Source of the DNA: Anaerolineae bacterium
GTDB lineage: Bacteria > Chloroflexota > Anaerolineae > UBA3071
Direction: 5' to 3'
Length of the DNA stretch: 64,000 nucleotides
NCBI GenBank assembly: GCA_029907105.1
Contig: JARYMM010000006.1
Location: 1-64,000 of the forward strand
In this document: one piece after another, positions 8,959 to 16,734 of the stretch
Position numbering within the stretch: position 1 is the stretch's first letter
Layout: every line of letters begins with the position of its first letter
The notes under the pieces: model-generated
The model's database searches: none
Seen by the model: the letters and a program-made list of their open reading frames with translations, nothing else
Told to the model about the DNA's origin: nothing
Position numbers and translations under genes: made by a program

Positions 8959-10079
8959 GCACAGTCTACTTTGTACCGGCCCGGGTCAGGCGCTGGGACT
9001 ACAGCGCCAGCCTGGCAGCAGGGCTGGAGCGTCTCATTGAGAAACTGGACTTCAGCCAGGCCATCGGCAAAGACGAGGTTGTGGCCGTCAAAACCCATTT
9101 CGGCTCACACGGGGCCCACCGCATTGTGCGGCCGGTGTTCCTGCGCAAAATCGTCGAGGGCGTCAAAGCGGTCGGCGGCAAGCCCTTCGTCTGCGACACG
9201 GTGCGCATCAACGGCTGGGACTATCTGGAGGTGGCCAACCAGAACGGCATCAACCCGCAGTCGGTGGGCTGTCCGGTGATCCTGGCCGATGGGCTCTTTG
9301 GCTTCGACAGCATCGAGGTGAAGGCCGGCCCGGTGCTGGGCAGCGTGCGCGTGGCCACGGCCATCCACGATGCGCCGGCCATGATCGTGGTCAGCCACTG
9401 CAAGGGGCACATCGAGTCCGGCTATGGCGGCGCCATCAAGAACCTGGCCATGGGCGGCGTGGCCGGCCGGGATCGCGGCGGGGATTGGAGGCAGGCCCGC
9501 GGCCACCTGCACGCCGCTGCCGGGGAGTCTTCGGTCATCCGCGACCCCGAACTGTGCACCCTCTGCCTGCAATGTCTGCACGTCTGCCCCACAGAGGCCA
9601 TCTTCGAGGACGATACGGGGCTGCGGGTGGACGACGAGAAGTGTTGGCGCTGCGGCCGTTGCGAGCGCGTCTGTCCGGAGGGGGCCATCAAGCTGCAGAA
9701 GCGGGGGCAGAACGAGTTCCAGATGGCCCTGGCCGAGGGGGCCCAGGCCGTGTTAAGCACCTTCCAGCCGGGCAAGGTGCTCTTCTTCAACTTCGTGCTG
9801 GAGGTGCAGCCGGAGTGCGATTGCATGCCCGGGGCCGATACGCCCGTGGTGCAGGATCAGGGCATCCTGGCCTCCAGGGACATCGTGGCCATCGAACAGG
9901 CGGCGCTGGACCTGATCAACAACGCCTTGCCCCTGCCGGGGTCTTTGGCCGAAGAGCGGGGCGTGAAGGCCGGCCAGCGCGTCCTGGCCGCGGCGTTGGG
10001 CGTGGATGGGCAATTGCACATTGACGCCGCCGCCCGCATCGGGCTGGGCAGCCGGGAGTATGAGTTGGTGGAACTGTGA
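8955..10079 (+). CDS. DUF362 domain protein with two 4Fe-4S clusters
   Basis: 374 residues, starting at an ATG that overlaps the hutI stop (ATGA), so it is translationally coupled. The N-terminal two thirds is DUF362 (VVAVKTHFG, VSHCKGHIESGYGGAIKNLAMG). The C-terminal third has two ferredoxin motifs, CTLCLQCLHVCP and CWRCGRCERVCP. DUF362 proteins are iron-sulfur proteins of unsettled function, often annotated as ferredoxin-like. The coupling to hutI is not explained by known histidine metabolism. Confidence 0.9.
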   Translation: MSTVYFVPARVRRWDYSASLAAGLERLIEKLDFSQAIGKDEVVAVKTHFGSHGAHRIVRPVFLRKIVEGVKAVGGKPFVCDTVRINGWDYLEVANQNGINPQSVGCPVILADGLFGFDSIEVKAGPVLGSVRVATAIHDAPAMIVVSHCKGHIESGYGGAIKNLAMGGVAGRDRGGDWRQARGHLHAAAGESSVIRDPELCTLCLQCLHVCPTEAIFEDDTGLRVDDEKCWRCGRCERVCPEGAIKLQKRGQNEFQMALAEGAQAVLSTFQPGKVLFFNFVLEVQPECDCMPGADTPVVQDQGILASRDIVAIEQAALDLINNALPLPGSLAEERGVKAGQRVLAAALGVDGQLHIDAAARIGLGSREYELVEL

Positions 10080-10112
10080 AACCGAAGAGGCCGATTGCGA
10101 GGCATTGCCGGC

Positions 10113-11108
10113 CTATCCGCTCTCGTTTGCGTTACCGCCCGTTAACTCGTAGCGCCATATGCCGTTCACCCCGGTCACCCTCACCTTTCCCGCCGCCTCC
10201 ATCACGTCCAGGTGCCCCAGGACCTCGGAGACGGCCAGGAAAGTGTCTATGGCCCCCAGGCGGGGAAACAGCGCCTGCACGATGGCCCACACCGTCTGCG
10301 GGCCGGCGGATAGCACTGCCCGGATGTTGTCCAGCCGCTCCTGGTAGAAGGCAAACCGCCGCTCGATCAGCGCCCGGTGATCCTCGATCGGTTCGCCGTG
10401 CCCCGAAAGCACCAGGTCAACGTCCATCTCCGCCACCCGCCGCAGGCTGGCCCAGTACTCCACTAACGGACGGCGACGTTCTGCGCCCTCCCGCTCCGGC
10501 GGCTCGATGATGGCGTTGGAGCTGATGTGCTTGATGAGGTGGTCGCTGCCCAGCAGCAGCCGCGTCTCCCGCTGGTAGAGGCAGATGAGGCCGGCGGCGT
10601 GGCCCGCTGTGTGCAGCACCTCCCACCTCATCTCGCCCAGGCGGAGGGTGTCTCCCTCGTCCACCAGATGATCTACCCGCACAGTGCTGCTGTGGCGGTT
10701 GACGTGGCGGAAGCCGCCGGCCACGCGCAATTGTACGGCCAGCGGCACCCCCGCCGCTCTCAGCAGGCCGGCGTACCAGTTCAGGCTTCCCCCGCTTTCC
10801 TCGTCCCCGCTCAGGCGGGCTGCGCAGCGCGGATGGGCAAGGACCTGCGCCCCGCTGCGCTCGGCCAGCGTCGCCGCCAGGCCGTAGTGGTCGGCATGGT
10901 CGTGGGAGATGACGATACGCTGCAGATCACGCACGCCATAGCCCAGCGCCGCCAACCCCGCCTCCAGTTCCTGCAACGCTTCCGGCGTGCGCGGGCCGGT
11001 GTCCAGCAGGGTCAGTGGCTCCCCCTCCAGCAGGTAAACGTGCACCGGTCCCACGGGGAAGGGGGTGGGAAGAGTGATTTGATGGATTGATGCTGGCCAG
11101 TGGGTCAT
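10113..11108 (-). CDS. MBL-fold metallo-hydrolase
   Basis: 331 residues from the ATG at 11108; the longer ORF start lies in a repeat. The zinc-binding signature SHDHADHYG (HxHxDH) is near residue 70, with the later metal residues in TAGHAAGLICLY, GSDHL and LSGHGEPIEDH. The C-terminal about 100 residues resemble the winged-helix tail found in LACTB2-like and ribonuclease-like MBL proteins (SEVLGHLDVMEAAGKV). Substrate is unknown; thioester or RNA hydrolysis are possible. It is the last gene of a minus-strand group with MaoC and citryl-CoA-lyase-like genes, which slightly favours a thioesterase role. Confidence 0.85.
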   Translation of the reverse strand: MTHWPASIHQITLPTPFPVGPVHVYLLEGEPLTLLDTGPRTPEALQELEAGLAALGYGVRDLQRIVISHDHADHYGLAATLAERSGAQVLAHPRCAARLSGDEESGGSLNWYAGLLRAAGVPLAVQLRVAGGFRHVNRHSSTVRVDHLVDEGDTLRLGEMRWEVLHTAGHAAGLICLYQRETRLLLGSDHLIKHISSNAIIEPPEREGAERRRPLVEYWASLRRVAEMDVDLVLSGHGEPIEDHRALIERRFAFYQERLDNIRAVLSAGPQTVWAIVQALFPRLGAIDTFLAVSEVLGHLDVMEAAGKVRVTGVNGIWRYELTGGNANESG

Positions 11109-11114
11109 GATGCA

Positions 11115-11222
11115 AGAGACAGGAGACGGGGAGAGGGGGTGAGGGGGAGACAAGGAGACGGGGAGAGAAAGAGCGAGGTGTCTTTCTCCCCGTCTCCCAG
11201 TCTCCTTGTCACCTTGTCTCGC
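11115..11222. repeat. Purine-rich octamer repeat forming a hairpin
   Basis: The left arm contains repeated words of the form GGAGACAA and GGAGACGG, and the right arm (from 11181) is its complement, CTTTCTCCCCGTCTCC onward. It fills the gap between the MaoC gene and the MBL gene. It could act as an mRNA hairpin, but there is no T-run typical of a terminator. Confidence 0.75.
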
Positions 11223-11266
11223 ACCTTCCTTCCTCAAGTGCTGAGCATGGAAGCTCTGCTTTCCAT

Positions 11267-11740
11267 TCAGGCAGGCCGACTCTTGACCAGCGCCTGCCAG
11301 GTGCCCTTCTGCACCACCTCGCCGCGCTGGTTGATCACGCTGACCTCCAGGATCACCATGCCGCTGCCCAGCCGGGGCAGGGGGCGGGTCTCGCTCACCG
11401 TGGCCGTGGCGTGGATAGTGTCGCCGATGAAGACGGGGGCGCGGAACTTCCAGCTCAGCTCGCGGAAGGCTTCTGCTGTGCCCTCGATGAGGCCCAGGCG
11501 CGTGATCAGGCCGCTGGCGATGGAAAGAATGAGCAGGCCGTGGGCGATGCGCTGGCCGAAGACCGTCGTTTTAGCAAATTCGGCGTCGGTGTGCAACGGG
11601 TTCCAGTCGCCGGTCAGAGCGGCGAAGTTGACCACATCCGTCTCGGTGATCGTGCGCGCCGCAGTGGCCGCACTGAAGCCCACAGCAAACTCCTCGAAAT
11701 AGCGACCGCGGGTGAGTGACTGGTCGGTGGGTGAGGTCAT
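11267..11740 (-). CDS. MaoC-like (R)-specific enoyl-CoA hydratase
   Basis: 157 residues, a single hot-dog domain. The hydratase signature runs FAALTGDWNPLHTD, then FGQRIAHGLL, giving the catalytic Asp/His pair. MaoC proteins hydrate enoyl-CoA or mesaconyl-type CoA thioesters. The ATG at 11740 has AGGAG about eight bases upstream. It follows the citryl-CoA-lyase-like gene by 65 bp on the same strand. A hydratase beside a C-C lyase for CoA esters suggests a short acyl-CoA or dicarboxylate pathway; the actual substrate is not visible. Confidence 0.92.
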   Translation of the reverse strand: MTSPTDQSLTRGRYFEEFAVGFSAATAARTITETDVVNFAALTGDWNPLHTDAEFAKTTVFGQRIAHGLLILSIASGLITRLGLIEGTAEAFRELSWKFRAPVFIGDTIHATATVSETRPLPRLGSGMVILEVSVINQRGEVVQKGTWQALVKSRPA

Positions 11741-11805
11741 GGGATCAGCTCCTGGTCTGGGCAAGTTCGTCAGTCGCCTGCGCAGGTCCCGACATCCTCG
11801 GAGAC

Positions 11806-12594
11806 TCATACACTATCCGGCAGCGGACGCTCCTCCGGCCCGTCGTATTCGTGTGCCGTGGGGTCAATGCGGCGCATGGGCCGCTCGCGGGTCTGCTCCT
11901 CGTAGACGTGGGCCACCAGCCCCACCGTGCGGCTGATGGCGAAGAGCCCGTTGCCCAGCTCCGGCGGGAAGCCCATCTCACACAAGATGGTGGCGATGGC
12001 CCCATCCACGTTCATGGGCAGATCGCGGCCCAGGGCTTCGCGCATGGCCGCGCGCAGGGCCTGCGCCATCTGCACATAATCGCCGGCCACGCCCAGTTCT
12101 TCGGCCAGGGCGAAGAGGCGCCGCGTGCGCGGGTCATCCGTGTGCACGCGGTGGCCATAGCCAGGGAGGCGCTTGCCCTGCGCCCTGTACTCGGCCAGCA
12201 ATTCTGCCGCCACGGTCGGGGCGTCTTTGCCGCTCTGCCGTTGCCGTTCGACCGCTTCCAGCAAGACCCTCATGCAGTCCTCGATGGCCCCGCCGTGGTG
12301 GCGGCTGATGGCCATGATGCCGGCGGCCACGGCCGTGGTCAGCGGGGCGCCGCCGGAGGCCACGGTGCGTGCCGCCAGGGCCGAGGGCGGCGTCGCCCCG
12401 TGGTCCACGCTGGAGACGAGAATGGCATCCATCAGCCTGCCATGCGCTTGCGAGGGCAGCTCCCCCTTCAGCACCAGGTAGACCACCTGGCCGAAGGAGA
12501 GCCGGCCCATCAGCTCGTCAATACGCACCCCGCGCACGGCGACCTTGTTCGGTTCGATTTTGGTGATGGCCGTGCGCCATTTCTCTTCAGTCAT
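11806..12594 (-). CDS. Citryl-CoA lyase / short citrate-synthase-fold protein
   Basis: 262 residues from an ATG preceded by GGAGG. The sequence is the small catalytic domain of the citrate synthase superfamily: VDHGATPPSALAARTVAS and PGYGHRVHTDDPRTRRLF carry the conserved histidines, and the C-terminus has the NVDGAIATILCEMGFP segment. The large N-terminal part of ordinary citrate synthase is absent, as in citryl-CoA lyases and the ATP-citrate-lyase tail. It probably cleaves or forms a citryl-CoA-like thioester. Neighbouring MaoC supports a CoA-ester pathway. Exact substrate is uncertain. Confidence 0.85.
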   Translation of the reverse strand: MTEEKWRTAITKIEPNKVAVRGVRIDELMGRLSFGQVVYLVLKGELPSQAHGRLMDAILVSSVDHGATPPSALAARTVASGGAPLTTAVAAGIMAISRHHGGAIEDCMRVLLEAVERQRQSGKDAPTVAAELLAEYRAQGKRLPGYGHRVHTDDPRTRRLFALAEELGVAGDYVQMAQALRAAMREALGRDLPMNVDGAIATILCEMGFPPELGNGLFAISRTVGLVAHVYEEQTRERPMRRIDPTAHEYDGPEERPLPDSV

Positions 12595-12823
12595 GCTTTC
12601 CTCCGCTTGCATCTGCGTTCCTGGCTGAGATTGACGTATGCCTCATGGACAGCTTTTGGCTGATCACCTCGAGCAGTTCTTGCGCAACGTTTAGAACATG
12701 GTCTGCTTCTTGCCTGGTTGCCCTGTATTGACCGTAGACGGTGCGGTGTCGCTTCCTCCGTGCCCGGTCAAACTCGTCCACCAGGCGAGAGTATGGCTGT
12801 CCCAGGCAGGTTGATGAGCTCAC
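12587..12823 (-). pseudogene. Remnant of a HEPN-domain protein (C-terminal part only)
   Basis: The frame encodes 'FDRARRKRHRTVYG' and 'EADHVLNVAQELLEVI', which look like the last two helices of a HEPN domain. The N-terminal half is missing, and the only start (GTG at 12823) falls inside the preceding gene. It overlaps the lyase start by a few bases. HEPN proteins are usually toxin or nucleotidyltransferase partners; no partner is present. I read this as a decayed fragment. Confidence 0.55.
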
Positions 12824-13175
12824 CTTCTGTCAGTTGGAAGTCAAACCACTGGTCACATTGCCACTCTGCTCCCACGCGGCGACATTCCACCCTTGCTTCT
12901 CGCTCTTCCCAGGGCACCGTGCGGCCGGGCCGGAACCAGGCCACTACCTGCACCGTGGCGAAGTAGCCATCATTCTCCTCTTCGCGCACGCTCACGTCCC
13001 GGTACGGCTCCCCCTGCGCCTGAGCCCATTGCTCGAAGACCCCCTGCACAGCTCCCGCCACCTCCGCCGAGGGCGTGGGCGTGAGCCGAGCCTCGGCGGT
13101 GAGGGCGGCCAGGAAGACCAGGAGACCGACGGCACCGATCAGAGCCAGCAGTCGGATAACCTTGCGGGTTGACAT
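12768..13175 (-). CDS. Small exported protein of unknown function
   Basis: 135 residues from an ATG with AGGAGGT upstream. The N-terminus (KVIRLLALIGAVGLLVFLAAL) is a signal peptide or single membrane anchor. The rest has EVAGAVQGVFEQWAQAQGEPYRDV and a short pair of cysteines (CRRVGAEWQC). No family is recognised. The C-terminus (GTAILSPGGRV) runs into the HEPN remnant in another frame, so the end may have been replaced during rearrangement. Confidence 0.6.
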   Translation of the reverse strand: MSTRKVIRLLALIGAVGLLVFLAALTAEARLTPTPSAEVAGAVQGVFEQWAQAQGEPYRDVSVREEENDGYFATVQVVAWFRPGRTVPWEEREARVECRRVGAEWQCDQWFDFQLTEGELINLPGTAILSPGGRV

Positions 13176-13463
13176 GGCGCACCTCCTGCGCTTCGCTTCG
13201 GAGAGCCCTCGATACAACGTTCACCTCAACTTCAGGTTTCCTCCCCGGCTGGCCAATTGGAGTACGAATGGGTGACTGCTCAGGCCTGGAGAAATAGCGC
13301 GCTGATTCCGCAGATGTCACGCAGATGAACGCAGACAAATCGGAGAAAAATCAGCGTCAATCAGCGTGCTTCTGCGCGAATCTGCGTTCTATTTGCCTAC
13401 TGGCTGAGCAGTTACCCCAATTCTACATGCTCAGGGTGGAGATGTCAAACTCCTTCCGGTGAC
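13176..13463. other. Intergenic region with 'ATCTGCG' type repeat
   Basis: No gene. It contains the words CGCAGATG..ACGCAGATGAACGC and, facing them, GCGAATCTGCG, which together make an imperfect inverted repeat (about 13308-13388). Sequences of this kind (repeats of ATCAGCG and ATCTGCG) occur as dispersed repeats in many environmental bacteria. Confidence 0.6.
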
Positions 13464-13668
13464 CGGGTGCATTTCAGTTTTTTGGAAATGTCATTGCGAG
13501 CCGAAGGCGAAGCAATCTCCTGCCAGCTAGTGGGAGATTGCCCTTCGGCAAAGCTCAGGGCAGGCTTCGGCACAAACCATGCCCTGAGCGCAGCGAATGG
13601 GGGCGCGCCTCGCAATGACACAGGCCAGGCTGGCTCTCGCTCTCGCCACTAAAGTGAAATACGCCCGC
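13464..13668. repeat. MITE-like dispersed element (copy B)
   Basis: The inner perfect terminal repeats are TGTCATTGCGAG (13489-13500) and CTCGCAATGACA (13609-13620). Outside them lies a second, imperfect pair: GGGTGCATTTCAG on the left and, on the right, the complement of GGGCGTATTTCAC. The right part matches window positions 1-73. The core includes CCCTTCGGCAAAGCTCAGGG, which also occurs with two changes inside treS. No transposase is encoded. Confidence 0.8.
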
Positions 13669-13682
13669 TTGCCTTCCGCGCC

Positions 13683-13711
13683 TTGACAGCAGCCTGGCCT
13701 GGTGCTAGAAT
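13683..13711 (+). promoter_or_regulatory. Promoter of ftcD
   Basis: TTGACA (13683-13688), 17-bp spacer, TAGAAT (13706-13711), directly after the MITE-like element. Confidence 0.65.
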
Positions 13712-13766
13712 ATGGCCCATCACAACACAGCGAACACCGAACTCCGAACCCTTACAGGAGGAATAG

Positions 13767-14660
13767 GTGAAGAAAATCGTCGAATGTGTGCCCAACTTCA
13801 GCGAGGGACGGCGGCAGCCGGTCATTGACGCCATCGCCAAGGCCATCGCCTCCGTGCAGGGCGTGCGCATCCTCGACGTGCAATCGGATGCCGACCACAA
13901 CCGCACGGTGGTGACCTTCGTAGGCGACCCGGAGGCGGTGACCGAAGGCGCTTTTCAGGGGATCGCCACCGCGACGCGGTTGATTGACCTGAACCACCAT
14001 CGCGGGGAGCATCCCCGCATCGGCGCCGCCGACGTGGTGCCCCTGGTGCCCGTGCGCGGCGTGACCATGGAGGAGTGCGTGGCCCTGGCGCGGCAGCTCG
14101 GCCAGCGCGTGGGCGAGGAGCTGAACATCCCCGTCTACCTCTACGAGGAGGCGGCCACGCGGCCCGACCGCCGCAACCTGGCCGACATCCGCCGCGGGGA
14201 GTACGAAGGGCTGAAGGAGGAAATCCTCACCAACCCCGACCGGGCGCCCGATTTCGGCCCGGCGCGGCTGGGGCCGGCCGGCGCCACCGTCATCGGCGCC
14301 CGGCCCTTCCTCATCGCCTACAATGTCTTCCTGACCACCGACAACGTGGAAATCGCTCGCCAGATCGCCCGCGCCGTGCGCCATTCCAGCGGCGGCCTGC
14401 GTTATGTCAAGGCACTGGGGTTGTTGGTCAACGGCAAGGCGCAGGTGTCCATGAACCTGACCGACTTCCGCCATACGCCCGTGCACCGCGTGGTGGAGAT
14501 GATCCGCCGCGAGGCGGCCCGCTACGGCGTGGCCATAGAGCGCAGCGAGCTCATCGGCCTGATCCCCCAGCAGGCGCTGTTCGACGCCGCCCAGTGGTAT
14601 CTGCAACTCGACGGCTTCACCCCCGACCAGGTGCTGGAGAACCGACTGCAAGAGGCGTGA
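13767..14660 (+). CDS. ftcD: Glutamate formimidoyltransferase
   Basis: 297 residues: both formiminotransferase subdomains, without the cyclodeaminase domain found in animal FTCD. It transfers the formimino group from N-formiminoglutamate to tetrahydrofolate at the end of histidine degradation. Motifs seen are VECVPNFSEGR at the N-terminus, DHNRTVVTFVG, and HPRIGAADVVP. The GTG start has AGGAGG upstream. With hutI it indicates histidine catabolism, though hutH and hutU are not in the window. Confidence 0.95.
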   Translation: MKKIVECVPNFSEGRRQPVIDAIAKAIASVQGVRILDVQSDADHNRTVVTFVGDPEAVTEGAFQGIATATRLIDLNHHRGEHPRIGAADVVPLVPVRGVTMEECVALARQLGQRVGEELNIPVYLYEEAATRPDRRNLADIRRGEYEGLKEEILTNPDRAPDFGPARLGPAGATVIGARPFLIAYNVFLTTDNVEIARQIARAVRHSSGGLRYVKALGLLVNGKAQVSMNLTDFRHTPVHRVVEMIRREAARYGVAIERSELIGLIPQQALFDAAQWYLQLDGFTPDQVLENRLQEA

Positions 14661-14663
14661 GCA

Positions 14664-14712
14664 AGAGGCAGGAAGCAAGAAGCAAGAGGCAAGAGGCAAG
14701 AAGCAAGAAGAA
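14664..14712. repeat. Heptamer tandem repeat (AAGARGC)n
   Basis: Consecutive seven-base units AAGAGGC, AGGAAGC, AAGAAGC, AAGAGGC fill the space after ftcD. The same heptamer family recurs at about 51157-51214 after the FGGY kinase gene. Confidence 0.85.
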
Positions 14713-14740
14713 CGGGCGTTTGAGCTTTGGAGTTTGAGCT

Positions 14741-15214
14741 TTGGAGTTTCTGGTAGATGGCCACAACCTCATCGGCAGCGGCCAGTTGCCGGGCATCTCC
14801 CTGGCCGATGAGGACGACGAGCGGAAGCTGGTGCATTTGCTGCGCCGTTACCGCAGCCACGGGCGCAAGAAGATCACCGTGTTCTTCGACGCCGGGCTGC
14901 CCGGCGGCCTCTCCCGTGAGCTTTCCGGCGGCGGCGTGAAGGTCATCTTCGCCAGTGCCGAGCGGCGCAGCGCCGACGAGCTCATCGCCGCACGGCTGCG
15001 CCAGGCCGCCCGGCCGCGCGAATTGACCGTGGTCACCTCCGACCACTCCCTGGCCGCGCTGGCCCAGGCGCGGGGCGCTCAGGTCATGTCCGCCGCCGAG
15101 TTCGCCGCCCGGCTCACCGCCCCGCTCCCCTCCTCGGTACGGCTCCGTGAAGAGCCCCTGCTGTCGCCGCAGGAGGTGGAGGAGTGGTTGGCCTTTTTCG
15201 AGGAAACGGAGTAG
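14741..15214 (+). CDS. NYN-domain (YacP-like) RNase
   Basis: 157 residues. The PIN-like fold motifs are FLVDGHNLIGS, then FFDAGLPGG, RSADELIAARL and VVTSDHSLAALA, which supply the conserved acidic residues for metal-dependent RNA cleavage. This matches the NYN/YacP (Rae1-like) group. The start is uncertain: TTG at 14741 gives the shortest plausible N-terminus, and the upstream sequence is a TTTGAGCTTTGGAG repeat lacking a clear ribosome site. Confidence 0.82.
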   Translation: MEFLVDGHNLIGSGQLPGISLADEDDERKLVHLLRRYRSHGRKKITVFFDAGLPGGLSRELSGGGVKVIFASAERRSADELIAARLRQAARPRELTVVTSDHSLAALAQARGAQVMSAAEFAARLTAPLPSSVRLREEPLLSPQEVEEWLAFFEETE

Positions 15215-15233
15215 GGCAGGGCTGAGAGCTGTC

Positions 15234-16082
15234 CTACTGTGCCGCCTCACGCAGCCGGCGCAGGCAGCGCCGCGGCACGTAGACGCTGCCCAGATCGGCC
15301 TTTTCGGGCAGAGGGCCGTGATAGTCGCTGCCACCGGTGGGGATGAGGTCGAAGCGGCGGGCCAGCGCCAGCAGTTGATCGGTCATCGCCGCCGTGTGGC
15401 GAGGGTAGTAAGCCTCCAGTCCCACCAGGTCCGCCGCGCACAGGGTGGCCAGTCGCGTCTCCAGGTCGGCGATGGCCGCCACCCCATCGGTCATGTCGCC
15501 CAGGGGGTGAGCCAGCACAGGCAGGCCACCGGCGCGGGCGATGGCGCGGCAAGCCTCGACCGGTGAGAGTTTGAAGCGCTCGGCATAGGCCGGGCCGTGA
15601 CGGTCAATGTAACGCTCGAAAGCCTCCCGCCGCGTGGCCACATGGCCCGCCTCCACCAGGGCCATGGCCACATGCAGCCGGCCGATGATCTCCCCACCGG
15701 CCAGCTCCCGCACCCGCTGGAAGGAGACGGGCGCCCCTAAATCGGCCAGTTTTTGCACCATCTGCTGTGCCCGGACGACCCTGCCCGCCTCGATGCGGCG
15801 CAGGAGCGCCCCCAGCTCTGCATCCCGCCAGCCGTCGTGGAAGAAGTAGCCCAGGATATGCACCTCGCCCTCGGGCACATCGGTGTTGATCTCCACGCCG
15901 GGGATGACCTCGATGCCCCAACGGGCAGCGGCGGCCAGGGCCCCGGCGATGCCGTCCACCGTGTCGTGGTCGGTGATGGCGATGGTTTCCAGGCCCAGGC
16001 GGGCAGCATAAGCCACCACCTCGGCCGGGGGCAGCAGGCCATCGGAGGCGTTGGTGTGGCAATGCAGGTCAATGGCGTTCAT
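15234..16082 (-). CDS. PHP-domain phosphoesterase
   Basis: 282 residues from ATG 16082; ATG 16103 is an equally possible start given the promoter. PHP motifs are IDLHCHTNASDG, ITDHDTVDG, GVEINTD and, near the C-terminus, LAHPLG and GGSDYHG. These are the metal ligands of the YciV/TrpH-type 3',5'-nucleotide or RNA 5'-end phosphatase family. It converges with the NYN nuclease gene. Confidence 0.9.
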   Translation of the reverse strand: MNAIDLHCHTNASDGLLPPAEVVAYAARLGLETIAITDHDTVDGIAGALAAAARWGIEVIPGVEINTDVPEGEVHILGYFFHDGWRDAELGALLRRIEAGRVVRAQQMVQKLADLGAPVSFQRVRELAGGEIIGRLHVAMALVEAGHVATRREAFERYIDRHGPAYAERFKLSPVEACRAIARAGGLPVLAHPLGDMTDGVAAIADLETRLATLCAADLVGLEAYYPRHTAAMTDQLLALARRFDLIPTGGSDYHGPLPEKADLGSVYVPRRCLRRLREAAQ

Positions 16083-16122
16083 GGGCAGGCCGCCGTTCAA
16101 CATGTGTGTCCATCTCGCCACC

Positions 16123-16151
16123 ATTCTACCCCACCCGGCGCGGGAGGACAA
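16123..16151 (-). promoter_or_regulatory. Promoter of the PHP gene
   Basis: On the minus strand TTGTCC (16146-16151), 17-bp spacer, TAGAAT (16123-16128). Confidence 0.55.
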
Positions 16152-16215
16152 GTTGGCAGGGGCACTTGGGCGCGCGCGGCGAAAGACCGGGGAGTAGGAG
16201 GGGGACCTCTATCGT

Positions 16216-16244
16216 TTGACGAACGGCTATGGCTGTGGTAGAAT
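16216..16244 (+). promoter_or_regulatory. Promoter of the yjbQ-M29 pair
   Basis: TTGACG (16216-16221), 17-bp spacer, TAGAAT (16239-16244). It shows that the ORF-track start at 16216 is not the coding start. Confidence 0.6.
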
Positions 16245-16302
16245 GATCACAGCCCCGGAAGCACAGGGCCTTGTTCCCCATCTACTCACACCGGAGGAGT
16301 TC

Positions 16303-16722
16303 ATGAAGAGTTACCGCAAGGAGCTTTGGTTCCACGCCCCCACCCGCCGCGCCTTCATCAACATCACGCCTCAGGTGGAAGAATGCCTGCGCGAAAGCGG
16401 CATCCAGGAGGGCCTGTGCCTGGTCAACGCCATGCACATCACCGCCTCGGTCTTCATCAACGACGACGAGCGCGGCCTGCACCAGGACTACGACGATTGG
16501 CTGGAGCAACTGGCCCCCCACGAGCCGGTCAGCAAGTACCGTCACAACCGCACCGGAGAGGACAACGCCGACGCCCACCTCAAGCGGCAGATCATGGGGC
16601 GGGAAGTGGTGGTCGCCATCACCGGGGGTCGGCTGGACTTCGGCCCCTGGGAGCAAATCTTCTACGGCGAGTTCGACGGACGCCGCAGGAAGCGGGTGCT
16701 GGTGAAGATCATCGGCGAGTAA
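16303..16722 (+). CDS. YjbQ/UPF0047 family protein
   Basis: 139 residues, full family length. UPF0047 proteins are trimers with a weak thiamine-phosphate synthase activity reported for E. coli YjbQ. Conserved blocks are [20 protein letters not shown], then [21 protein letters not shown] and [13 protein letters not shown]. The ATG follows CGGAGGAG. Twelve bases separate it from the aminopeptidase gene, so they form one transcript. Biological role is not settled. Confidence 0.92.
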   Translation: MKSYRKELWFHAPTRRAFINITPQVEECLRESGIQEGLCLVNAMHITASVFINDDERGLHQDYDDWLEQLAPHEPVSKYRHNRTGEDNADAHLKRQIMGREVVVAITGGRLDFGPWEQIFYGEFDGRRRKRVLVKIIGE

Positions 16723-16734
16723 AGGAGATTGACG

